Positions 34,927 to 44,991 of a DNA stretch of 64,000 bases are shown in pieces. The notes under the pieces are model-generated. The model saw nothing but the letters and a program-made list of their open reading frames with translations. It searched no databases and had not been told where the DNA came from. How positions within the stretch are numbered: the stretch's first letter is position 1; each line of letters opens with the position of its first letter. Source of the stretch: Streptomyces sp. ATexAB-D23 (lineage in GTDB: Bacteria > Actinomycetota > Actinomycetes > Streptomycetales > Streptomycetaceae); contig NZ_KB892025.1 in assembly GCF_000373645.1 (NCBI RefSeq), positions 18,818-82,817 on the forward strand, in the 5' to 3' direction. The position numbers and the translations under genes were made by a program.

Positions 34927-35542
34927 GTTCCGGGCCGTGCGACGGCACGCCGGACGGCTTCCGGATTCGCCTGATGGAGGGGACCTGGGGCGTTGGGGGT
35001 TTGCGGCCCGGGAAGTGCTCTCGGAGGCGTCGGCCGAAGGATCGGGCGGTGCCGGGCCCTTGGCCGCAGCGAATTGGGAGGGGGCGCGGTGCCATCTCTC
35101 TCTGGAAATGGCCGATTGTCGACCCTGCCTCCGGCAATGGCCGCAAAGGAGACGTCACCGGTCGCGAGCATTCGCCGCCGCCGAACGGCCGGGAGGGGCG
35201 GGGGCGGAAGGTGACCGGTCGCCGCAACCCCCGTGCCCGCTTTCCGGACATCGGGCCTGGAGACACCAACGGCCAAGCGGGTGGCGGCACATGGGGCCGG
35301 GGCTCGACCGAGTCCGATTTCGCCGTAGCGTCGAAGTAGTCCGGGAGTGAACTATTTGGCCCTTCCCGTTCGTCGAATGTAACTGGCAGCGACGGACCGG
35401 TTGCACATGCCACGGGAGTGTGACCAATAACGGACGGCTAATTTCCGTTTCGGCTCGCTCTCTTGGCGGTCGATCAGTAACCTCTGGTCAACACTGACCA
35501 TGGACATGGCCGGATCGCCGTGGCGACTTGTTGGAGACATCG
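34927..35542. promoter_or_regulatory. 616-base intergenic region before the methyltransferase
   Basis: The only large non-coding stretch of the window. Frames open here have Arg/Gly/Pro-rich translations without RBS and are not credible. Two inverted repeats lie near the right end: AACGGA(35429-35434)/TCCGTT(35444-35449) and TGGTCA(35485-35490)/TGACCA(35495-35500). They are probable operator sequences for the methyltransferase/c-di-GMP operon. The left half probably holds the promoter of the minus-strand polyproline gene. Confidence 0.45.
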
Positions 35543-36361
35543 ATGGAGCGTCCCGCCTGGGCACCGCAAGGCATTGACATTTCGGTGCCGAGCGTGTCCC
35601 GAATGTATGACTTCTATCTGGGCGGCTCGCACAATTTCGAGGTGGACCGGGAAGCGGCCCGCAAGGCCATGGAGTTCATGCCGGGACTTCCCAAGGCCAT
35701 GCAGGCGAACCGGGCCTTTATGCGCCGCGCGGTGCGCTACGCGCTGGGCGAGGGCATCGACCAGTTCCTCGACATCGGTTCCGGGATACCCACCTTCGGC
35801 AATGTCCACGAGGTCGCCCAGGGGATCGACCCCGCGGCCAAGGTCGCCTATGTCGACCACGACCCGGTCGCCGTCGCGCACAGCCAGGCCGTCCTGGAGG
35901 GCAATGACGGCGCGGTGATCGCCGCCGCCGACCTGCGCAGGCCGGCCGAGATCCTTGAACACCCCGAAGTCGGCAAACTGCTCGACTTCGACCGCCCGGT
36001 GGCGCTGTTGCTCGTGGCCGTCCTCCACTTCATAGAGGACGCCGACGACCCGCGGTCCGCCGTCGCCGCGCTCCGCGACATGCTCGCCCCCGGCAGCCTC
36101 CTGGTCGTCACCCACGCCGCCTACGAAGGCATTCCGCTGACACGTGAGGAAGCCGGCGGCACGGTCGGGGTCTACCGGAACATCCGCAATCCGCTCGTCA
36201 TGCGTACGCGCGAGGAGATCGGCCGCTTCTTCGACGGCTACGAACTGGTCGAGCCCGGCCTCGTCGCGATGCCGGAATGGCGCCCCGACAACTCCACGGC
36301 GCCCGAGAACGAGGACCCGTACGCCTTCTCGGGCATCGCGGGAGTGGGACGCAAGGCGTGA
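35543..36361 (+). CDS. SAM-dependent methyltransferase (Methyltransf_19/DUF574 family)
   Basis: The 272-residue protein begins WAPQGIDISVPSVSRMYDFYLGG, the signature of this actinobacterial family, followed by the SAM-binding FLDIGSGIPTFGNVHEVA near residue 75 and YVDHDPVAVAHSQAVL. These proteins are abundant in Streptomyces; their substrates are unknown. The ATG after TTGGAG is chosen over an upstream TTG. Its stop overlaps the start of the c-di-GMP gene by four bases. Confidence 0.92.
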   Translation: MERPAWAPQGIDISVPSVSRMYDFYLGGSHNFEVDREAARKAMEFMPGLPKAMQANRAFMRRAVRYALGEGIDQFLDIGSGIPTFGNVHEVAQGIDPAAKVAYVDHDPVAVAHSQAVLEGNDGAVIAAADLRRPAEILEHPEVGKLLDFDRPVALLLVAVLHFIEDADDPRSAVAALRDMLAPGSLLVVTHAAYEGIPLTREEAGGTVGVYRNIRNPLVMRTREEIGRFFDGYELVEPGLVAMPEWRPDNSTAPENEDPYAFSGIAGVGRKA

Positions 36362-38532
36362 GTACTCCCGCCCAGCCGTCCGGAGGACCGGACGCGGAAC
36401 CCGACGGCCCCGAGGACCGGCTCCGCAGGTTCGCCACCATCTGGAGCCGGGCCATCTTCCCGTCGACGGCCACCTCGCTGACCCGGCCGGAATTCGAGCG
36501 GCACCTGCTGCCGCTCGCCCGCACGCTCAGCGACACCCTGCACGCCCGCCCGTTCGACGCGGCCGCGGCGAACCAGGTGGGCGGCGCGCTCGTCGCGGCA
36601 CACTGCACGGATCCGGACGCCCTCAGCTCCACGCTCGGCGTCGTCGACTCCTACCTGGTGCTGTACTGCGGCAGCAACGGGCCGTCGCCCCTGACCACCG
36701 AGGACAGCCGCTCACGCTGCGCGCGCATCCAGCACGCGGTCGCGGCCGGCTTCACCCAGGCCCTGCGCGAGCGGACCCTGGCCGAGCAGGAGGCCATCGC
36801 CCGCTCGGCACTCACCGCCCGCACCGACGCCGAACAGGCCCTGCACGCCACCGAGGCACGCTTCCGGGCCGTCTTCAAGGACGCGGCCATCGGTATCGGG
36901 ATCGCCGACCTCGACGGCAACGTCCTGGAGGTCAACGACACCCTCACCCGGATGTTCGGCGGCCTGGAGAACCACGTCCTCAGCCACCGCGTCAACGAGT
37001 GGGTCCACCCCGAGGACTCCCCGCACGTGTGGAGGTTCTACAACGAGCTGGTACGCGGGGAGCGCGAGCACTACCGGGTTGAGAAGCCGTACTACCGCAA
37101 CGACGGCACCGTCCTGTGGACCAACCTGACGGTGTCTCTGCTGCGCGACTCCGAGGGCCGGCCCGAATACCAGCTGGCCCTGCTGGAGGACACCACCGAG
37201 CGCAGGCTGCTCAACCTGCGGCTGCGCTACGAGGCCACCCACGACGCGCTCACCGGGCTGCCCAACAGGACCCTCTTCTTCGAGCGCTTGGAGAAAGCGC
37301 TCTCAGCGGGTGACGGCAGCCGCTTCGGCCTCTGCTACCTCGACCTGGACGGCTTCAAGGCGATCAACGACAGCCTCGGCCACGCCGCCGGCGACCGGCT
37401 GCTGGTCGAGGTCGCGGACCGGCTCCAGAGCTGCGCCACGGCCCCGGGCGAGATGGTGGCCAGGCTCGGCGGCGACGAGTTCGTGGCGCTGACGACGAAC
37501 TTCGACTCACCGGCCGAGGTCGACGAACTCGCCTGCCGGATCCTCGGCGTGCTCGCCACCCCGATCCGGCTCGACGGGCGCGAACTGACCGTCCGCGGGT
37601 CGATCGGCGTCGTCGAGGGACCCGCGGGCGAACGCAGCGCCGCGGAAGTGCTGCGCAGCGCCGACATCACCATGTACCGGGCCAAGTCGGCCGGCGGCAA
37701 CCGCTTCGAGCTGGCCGACTCCGAGGCCGATGCCCGCGCCATCACCCGGCACGGCCTGACGACGGCCCTGCCGGCCGCCCTGGAACGCGGCGAGTTCTTC
37801 ATCGAGTACCAGCCGCTGGTGCACCTCGGCGACGGTACGGTGCACGGCGCGGAGGCGCTGGTGCGGTGGTGCCACCCGCAGCACGGGGTGCTGGGGCCCG
37901 ACCGGTTCATCGCGCTCGCCGAGCACACCGGGCTGATCGTGCCGCTCGGCCGCTGGGTACTGGAGGAGTCGGTCCGGCAGGCCAACTTCTGGCAGGAGCG
38001 GCGCACCGACGGCGGTCCGCTGCGCATCAACGTCAACCTCTCACCGGCCCAGCTGCACCACCCGCAGCTGGTCGCGGAGACCATCGACGTCCTGGAACGC
38101 TCGGGCCTGGAAGCGGGCGCGCTCTGCCTGGAGGTCACCGAGTCGGCGCTCATCGGCGCCGACGAGGACCTGCTGAAGCCGCTGCGCCAGCTGGCCGAGA
38201 TGGGCGTCGACATCGCGCTCGACGACTTCGGCACCGGATACTCCAACCTCGCGAACCTGCGGCGGCTTCCGGTGAGTGTGCTGAAGCTGGACCGCTCCTT
38301 CACCCAGGGCATGCAGCACCACCCGGCGGACCCGGTGGACCTGAAGATCGTCGAGGGGATCGTGTCGCTCGCGCACAGCCTCGACCTGGCCGTCACGGTG
38401 GAGGGCGTCGAGACCGGCGCACAGGCCGAGCAGCTGCGGCAGCTGGGCTGCGACACCGCCCAGGGCTGGTACTACGCGCGCCCGGGGGCCCCGGACCGCA
38501 TCCACTCGCTGCTGCTGGCCGACGCGGTGTGA
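36358..38532 (+). CDS. PAS-GGDEF-EAL cyclic di-GMP enzyme
   Basis: The 724-residue cytoplasmic protein has an unassigned helical N-terminus (about 1-150), PAS/PAC (about 165-290), GGDEF (intact RLGGDEF near residue 370) and EAL (intact GAEALVRW near residue 498, with ALDDFGTGYSNL). Both catalytic signatures are intact, so it could make or degrade c-di-GMP, the signal that through BldD controls Streptomyces development. The architecture resembles S. coelicolor CdgA. The GTG overlaps the methyltransferase TGA, so the two proteins are made together. Confidence 0.93.
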   Translation: MSTPAQPSGGPDAEPDGPEDRLRRFATIWSRAIFPSTATSLTRPEFERHLLPLARTLSDTLHARPFDAAAANQVGGALVAAHCTDPDALSSTLGVVDSYLVLYCGSNGPSPLTTEDSRSRCARIQHAVAAGFTQALRERTLAEQEAIARSALTARTDAEQALHATEARFRAVFKDAAIGIGIADLDGNVLEVNDTLTRMFGGLENHVLSHRVNEWVHPEDSPHVWRFYNELVRGEREHYRVEKPYYRNDGTVLWTNLTVSLLRDSEGRPEYQLALLEDTTERRLLNLRLRYEATHDALTGLPNRTLFFERLEKALSAGDGSRFGLCYLDLDGFKAINDSLGHAAGDRLLVEVADRLQSCATAPGEMVARLGGDEFVALTTNFDSPAEVDELACRILGVLATPIRLDGRELTVRGSIGVVEGPAGERSAAEVLRSADITMYRAKSAGGNRFELADSEADARAITRHGLTTALPAALERGEFFIEYQPLVHLGDGTVHGAEALVRWCHPQHGVLGPDRFIALAEHTGLIVPLGRWVLEESVRQANFWQERRTDGGPLRINVNLSPAQLHHPQLVAETIDVLERSGLEAGALCLEVTESALIGADEDLLKPLRQLAEMGVDIALDDFGTGYSNLANLRRLPVSVLKLDRSFTQGMQHHPADPVDLKIVEGIVSLAHSLDLAVTVEGVETGAQAEQLRQLGCDTAQGWYYARPGAPDRIHSLLLADAV

Positions 38533-38548
38533 GCCCGGCGGGCACGGC

Positions 38549-39451
38549 CTACGAAGAGGCCGTGTCCGCCCGTCCGGCCAGCAGGACCCGTTGCAGTTCC
38601 CGGGCGGCGCGCGGCGGGGCCACGTCACTGCGGTGCGCCAGCGCGATGGTGCGGCGCAGCCCCGGCCGGGCCAGCGGTGTCGTGCGCAGGCCGACGCCCG
38701 CCCGGGTGGCGACCATGCTCGGGACGACCGCGATTCCCAGGCCCGCGCGGACGAAGCCGAGTACCGCGTCCATCTCGCCGCCCTCCACCGTGAACGAGGG
38801 CTCGAAGCCCTCGGCCCGGCAGGCGGCCACCGTCAGCTCCCGCAGGTCGTAGCCGTGCCGGAACATCACGAGCGGCTCGCCCTGGAGGTCCGCGATCCGG
38901 ACCCGGCCGCCCTTCCCGGGCCGGGGGCGGTGCGCCGACGAGACGACCACCAGGTCCTCCTGGAGCACCTCGACCGTGGTCAGCGCGGGTGAGGCGGCCG
39001 GCAGCGGCAGTACGACCAGCGCCAGGTCGAGCGCCCCGCGCGCCAGCTCCCGTACCAGGTCGTGCGAGCCGCCCTCCTCCAGCAGCAGCCGGATGCCGGG
39101 ATGCAGGTCGTGGAAGGCGCGCAGCACCTCGGGCAGCAGCCCCGTGCACACGCTGGGCGTCGCGCCCAGCCTGACCCGGCCGCGACGCAGCTGGGCCAGC
39201 TCCTGGACCTCGTGCCGTGCGGTGTCGGCGTCGGCCAGGATGCGCCGGGCGAGCGGCAGCAGGGCCTCGCCCGCGTCCGTCAGCGTGATGTTCCCGCGCG
39301 CCCGGCTGAACAGCTCGGCGCCCAGCTCGTTCTCCAGGGCCCTGATCTGCTGGGAGAGCGAGGGCTGCGAGACGTGCACCTCCTCGGCGGCGCGGGTGAA
39401 GTGCCGGGCCTCGGCGACGGCCACGAAATAGGTCAGCTGCTGGAACTGCAT
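38549..39451 (-). CDS. LysR-family transcriptional regulator
   Basis: The 300-residue regulator begins with the winged HTH MQFQQLTYFVAVAEARHFTRAAEEVHVSQPSLSQQIRALE (only outer parts matter: FTRAAEE and SQPSLSQQI) and has a periplasmic-binding-like effector domain from about residue 90. It is divergent from sdhCAB, with an inverted repeat between them, so it most probably controls that operon. A GTG one codon upstream is an alternative start. Confidence 0.93.
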   Translation of the reverse strand: MQFQQLTYFVAVAEARHFTRAAEEVHVSQPSLSQQIRALENELGAELFSRARGNITLTDAGEALLPLARRILADADTARHEVQELAQLRRGRVRLGATPSVCTGLLPEVLRAFHDLHPGIRLLLEEGGSHDLVRELARGALDLALVVLPLPAASPALTTVEVLQEDLVVVSSAHRPRPGKGGRVRIADLQGEPLVMFRHGYDLRELTVAACRAEGFEPSFTVEGGEMDAVLGFVRAGLGIAVVPSMVATRAGVGLRTTPLARPGLRRTIALAHRSDVAPPRAARELQRVLLAGRADTASS

Positions 39452-39471
39452 CACCCCACGCTACCGCCTCA

Positions 39472-39488
39472 CATAGGTAAAGCCTATG
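39472..39488. promoter_or_regulatory. LysR-type operator in the sdh promoter
   Basis: CATAGG-TAAAG-CCTATG is a perfect 6-bp inverted repeat with a 5-base spacer containing T-N11-A, the pattern of LysR binding sites, placed between the divergent LysR and sdhC genes about 20 bases from the regulator start and 59 from sdhC. Confidence 0.7.
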
Positions 39489-39546
39489 GAGATGAGGCAT
39501 TCCATGTCTTGGACCGATCGGGCCATTCGGCCCTAGCGTCGTGTCC

Positions 39547-40254
39547 ATGGCATTGGCAACCCGGACGGACCGACGACCGTCCATGACGCGCACGCTCTGG
39601 GTCTCGACCGTCGGCAAGAAGGCGATCATGGCCGTGAGCGGTCTGGTCATGCTCCTCTACCTGGTCGTCCACATGATCGGCAACCTGAAGATCTTCTTCG
39701 GGGCCGACGAGTTCAACGGCTACGCGCACTGGCTGCGGGTGATGGGCGAGCCGTTCCTGCACCACGAGTGGGCGCTGTGGATCGTGCGCGTGGTGCTCGT
39801 CGCGGCCGTGGTGCTGCACGCCGTATCCGCGTACCAGCTCAGCCGGCGCGACCTCAGGGCGCGGCCCAGCCGCTACGTGCACAAGAGGGCGCGCGCGAGC
39901 TACGCCACCCGCACCATGCGCTACGGCGGCGTCATCCTGGGCCTGTTCATCGTCTGGCACGTCCTGGACCTCACCACCGGCACCGTGCACTCCGGCGGAT
40001 TCCAGTCCGGCCACCCGTACCAGAACGTCATCGACACCTTCTCCACCTGGTACGGCAACGTCATCTACATCGTCGCGATGCTCGCCCTCGGACTCCACGT
40101 CCAGCACGGGTTCTGGAGCGCCGCGCAGACCCTCGGCGCCGGCCGCGCGAGCCGCGACCGCGTCCTGAAGACCCTCGCAGGAGTCCTCGCGCTGGTGCTG
40201 ACGGTGGGCTTCATCTCCGTACCCGTCGCCGTCATGACCGGAGTGGTGAGCTGA
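39547..40254 (+). CDS. sdhC: Succinate dehydrogenase cytochrome b subunit (SdhC)
   Basis: The 235-residue protein has five membrane helices typical of single-subunit (type B) succinate:quinone reductase anchors. Conserved His for heme and quinone lie in VVHMIGNLKIFFG, EPFLHHEWALW, FIVWHVLDL and LGLHVQHGFW. It anchors SdhAB and passes electrons to menaquinone. The ATG is used; a GTG two codons upstream is possible. No clear ribosome site is visible. Its stop lies one base before sdhA. Confidence 0.93.
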   Translation: MALATRTDRRPSMTRTLWVSTVGKKAIMAVSGLVMLLYLVVHMIGNLKIFFGADEFNGYAHWLRVMGEPFLHHEWALWIVRVVLVAAVVLHAVSAYQLSRRDLRARPSRYVHKRARASYATRTMRYGGVILGLFIVWHVLDLTTGTVHSGGFQSGHPYQNVIDTFSTWYGNVIYIVAMLALGLHVQHGFWSAAQTLGAGRASRDRVLKTLAGVLALVLTVGFISVPVAVMTGVVS

Positions 40255-40255
40255 C

Positions 40256-42201
<1,946 letters not shown>

Positions 42202-42205
<4 letters not shown>

Positions 42206-42987
42206 AGCTCACCCTGCGCGTCTGGCGCCAGAAGAACGCCGACGCATCCGGAGCCATGTCCACGTACCAGGTGGACGGAATCTCGCAGGACATGTCGTTC
42301 CTGGAGATGCTCGACACCCTCAACGAGGAGCTGATCCTCGCCGGTGACGATCCCGTCGCCTTCGACCACGACTGCCGCGAGGGCATCTGCGGCGCGTGCA
42401 GCCTCGTCATCAACGGCGATGCCCACGGCCCGAATGGGGTCTCCCCTGCTCAAGCGGGTTCGGGAGCTGGGGGAGGCACGACCACCTGCCAGCTCCACAT
42501 GCGCGCCTTCCAGGACGGCGACACCATCGACGTCGAGCCCTGGCGCGCCTCGGCCTTCCCCGTCGTCAAGGACCTGGTCGTGGACCGGTCGTCCCTCGAC
42601 CGGATCATCCAGGCCGGCGGCTACATCTCCGCCCCGACCGGTACGGCTCCCGACGCGCACGCCACGCCCGTGCCCAAGCCGGACGCCGACTTCGCCTTCG
42701 AGCACGCCGAGTGCATCGGCTGCGGCGCCTGTGTCGCGGCCTGCCCCAACGGCTCGGCGATGCTCTTCACCTCGGCGAAGGTCAACCATCTGAACGTGCT
42801 GCCGCAGGGCGCCCCCGAGCGGGAGACCCGGGTGCTGGACATGGTGGAGCAGATGGACAGTGAGGGATTCGGCGGCTGCACGCTGACCGGCGAGTGCGCC
42901 ACCGCCTGCCCGAAGGGCATCCCGCTGCCGTCGATCTCGGCCATGAACAAGGAGTGGCTGCGGGCCACCCGCAAGGCGCGCCGCTGA
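42202..42987 (+). CDS. sdhB: Succinate dehydrogenase iron-sulfur subunit with inserted segment
   Basis: The 261-residue protein carries the [2Fe-2S] ligands C58, C63, C66 and C96 and the [4Fe-4S]/[3Fe-4S] ligands in CIGCGACVAACP and CTLTGECATACPKG. Between C66 and C96 there are 29 residues, longer than I expect for the family (about 16), because a Gly/Ser/Ala-rich stretch NGVSPAQAGSGAGGG sits between AHGP and TTTCQLHMR. That stretch is coded by a palindromic element. The frame is intact and all Cys are kept, so the subunit may still work. Confidence 0.93.
42433..42477. repeat. Palindromic element inserted in frame in sdhB
   Basis: These 45 bases contain CTCCCC-T-GCTC (42441-42451) and GAGC-T-GGGGGAG (42464-42475), an imperfect inverted repeat with a 12-base loop. 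It resembles the short CCCCTGCTC...GAGCTTGGGGGAG repeats that I recall scattered between Streptomyces genes. The element adds about 13-15 codons to sdhB without a frameshift. Confidence 0.7.
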
Positions 42988-42997
42988 GCCGGCCACC

Positions 42998-43040
42998 GCC
43001 TTCCGGCCCCGGAGGCCGCCCGCCTCCGGGGCCGGAAGGC
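42998..43040. terminator. Bidirectional terminator, 19-bp perfect stem
   Basis: Perfect 19-bp arms (42998-43016 and 43022-43040) with a five-base loop lie between the convergent sdhB and chitinase genes. Confidence 0.88.
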
Positions 43041-43056
43041 CCGTACGTGTCCCGGC

Positions 43057-44826
43057 TCAGGACTGCGTGACGGAGAGGTCGTCGGCGTAGACCGTGCCCT
43101 GGCCGTACCAGCCGTGCACGTAGACCGTCACCGAGCCGCTCGCCCCCGTGGTGAAGGACACCGACTGCTTGGTGTAGCCGCTCGACTGACCCCAGGTGCT
43201 CGCCGTCGCGCCGCCCCGGACGCCGAGGTAGGCGTAGTTCCCCTGCACGTAACCCTGAAGCGCGTACGTGGTGTTGGGGGCGAGGGTGAGCGTCTGGGCG
43301 CACTCGCCGGTCTGCGAGGAGGTGGCAGCGACGGACAGCGCGTGCGTACCGCCGTGGACCGGCGTGGAGACGACCGAGCCACCGGACTCACAGGTCCAGG
43401 GGCCCAGCGAACCCGTCTCGAAGTCGCCGTTGACCAGCGATCCCGTGCCGCCGCCCGGTCCGGGCACCGTCAGGGTGAACGCCGCCGAGTGGCTGAGCGT
43501 GCCGGCGGTGCCGGTCACCGTCACGGTGTACGTGCCCGGGGCGGCCGACGCCGAGGCGCTGAGCGTCAGAGTCGAGGAGCCGCCGGCCGTGACCGAGGTC
43601 GGGCTGAGCGTTGCGGTCACCCCGGCCGGGGCGCCGCTCGTGGTCAGCGCGACCGTCTTGGCGGCGCCGGAGGTCACCGCGGTCTTCACGGTCGCGGTGA
43701 CCGACTTGCCCGGCTCGACCGTCGCCGAGGAGGGGGTGACGGTCACCGAGTAGTCGTCGGTCACGGGACCGCTGCCGCCGCTCGTGAACGGGGCGAAGGT
43801 GTGGCTGAAGTACCAGGTGTCCTGCGCGATGCCCGAGCAGGTGTCGCTCCCGCCGGTACCGGGGCAGCCGCCGTTGTCGCGCTGGAGCGCCCAGAACGAC
43901 AGGGTGCCGACGCCCTTGGAGACGGCCCAGTCGTAGACGGTGGGCGCGTTGGCCGTGGTGAAGGTCTCGGCCGGTCCGTAGTCGTCGATGCCGGGCATCT
44001 CGATGATCCCCGTCATGCCCCACAGCTGGGCCTCGGTCTTCGACGGGTACAGCGAGGCCAGCTGGCCCTTCAGGCCGGTGATGGCCGTCTGGGTGTCCTG
44101 GGCCATGTCGTGCGAGGCGCCGTCGTAGTAGTCGAACGTCATGAGGTTCACGACGTCGACCTTCGCCCCGTTGGAGACCGCGTTCCTCAGCACCGCGAGC
44201 CCGCTCTCGGCGAGGCCCCGGGTGGTGGTGGGCAGGGTGTACGAGATCTGCAGCGGGCGCCCCTCGGCGGCGGCCCAGTCCTGGACCTTCTTGATCGCCT
44301 TGTTGCGGCGGTCGATCCCGGCGCTGTTGTCCAGCGAGTTGTCCTCGATGTCCATGTCGAGGCGGGACACGTCGTAGGTCGAGATGACCTTCTCGTAGGC
44401 AGCGGCGATCGAGTCGACGTTCGTGCAGCTGTCGGCGATCTCGGTGCCGGTGTTGTCGGCGGTGTAGCCGCCGAACGACGGGATCACATCGCCACCGCGC
44501 GAGCGGATGGTGGCGAAGTCGGCGCCGAACTCGGACTGGGTGATCGGCGTGCTCGCATCACCGTTCCAGTACGGCGTGCAGGAACCACGGTTGTCCGTCT
44601 GGATGAAGGCCATGGTCAGGTACTTGGCACCGGACGCCTGCGAGAGCGCGGCCGGGCTGTCCCCGTTCCACGCCTCGAAGTACGGCGCGAAGACGTGCGC
44701 GGGCAGGGGAGTGGCGGCGGTGGTGGCGGCCTGCGCGCCGGCGCCCGATCCGAGGATCAGACCTGCGGACGCGACGGTGGTGGCCAAGGCGCTCAGGACG
44801 GCGCCGAGTGTTCTTGGACGTCTCAT
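43057..44826 (-). CDS. Secreted multi-domain chitinase, GH18 with C-terminal binding domain
   Basis: The 589-residue product has a signal peptide (about 1-33), a GH18 domain (about 38-330) with acidic motif DVSRLDMDIED, VVNLMTFDYYDG and TLSFWALQRDNGG, an immunoglobulin-like domain (about 335-425) and a C-terminal beta-sandwich (about 430-589, LVNGDFETGSLGPWTC) that looks like a carbohydrate-binding module. It would act on chitin outside the cell. GGGAG precedes the ATG; a TTG 27 bases upstream is less likely. A DasR-type operator overlaps the promoter. Confidence 0.94.
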   Translation of the reverse strand: MRRPRTLGAVLSALATTVASAGLILGSGAGAQAATTAATPLPAHVFAPYFEAWNGDSPAALSQASGAKYLTMAFIQTDNRGSCTPYWNGDASTPITQSEFGADFATIRSRGGDVIPSFGGYTADNTGTEIADSCTNVDSIAAAYEKVISTYDVSRLDMDIEDNSLDNSAGIDRRNKAIKKVQDWAAAEGRPLQISYTLPTTTRGLAESGLAVLRNAVSNGAKVDVVNLMTFDYYDGASHDMAQDTQTAITGLKGQLASLYPSKTEAQLWGMTGIIEMPGIDDYGPAETFTTANAPTVYDWAVSKGVGTLSFWALQRDNGGCPGTGGSDTCSGIAQDTWYFSHTFAPFTSGGSGPVTDDYSVTVTPSSATVEPGKSVTATVKTAVTSGAAKTVALTTSGAPAGVTATLSPTSVTAGGSSTLTLSASASAAPGTYTVTVTGTAGTLSHSAAFTLTVPGPGGGTGSLVNGDFETGSLGPWTCESGGSVVSTPVHGGTHALSVAATSSQTGECAQTLTLAPNTTYALQGYVQGNYAYLGVRGGATASTWGQSSGYTKQSVSFTTGASGSVTVYVHGWYGQGTVYADDLSVTQS

Positions 44827-44879
44827 GGGGCAGCTCCCAGCGGGGTGGGACAACGGGCGGATTGCCGTGAGGCATGCCC

Positions 44880-44908
44880 ATGATTGGTCTGGACCAGATA
44901 ACTGTCAA
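44880..44908 (-). promoter_or_regulatory. Chitinase promoter with DasR-type operator in the spacer
   Basis: On the minus strand, -35 TTGACA (44903-44908), a 17-base spacer and -10 AATCAT (44880-44885) are seen. TGGTCCAGACCA (44885-44896) fills the spacer and overlaps the -10. It differs from a perfect dre core by the central bases only. Confidence 0.8.
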
Positions 44909-44991
44909 CGTTCTTTACTGTTTCATGCCCAGCCGCTTGCCGGAGCCGACAACTCATGCGGCAAATAGGGGAGTTGGTGAGGATTGGGCGA

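Noticed and set aside
34769..35413. Open frames within the 616-base intergenic gap
   Set aside because: Translations are Arg/Gly/Pro-rich, lack ribosome sites, and overlap the polyproline gene or the promoter repeats.
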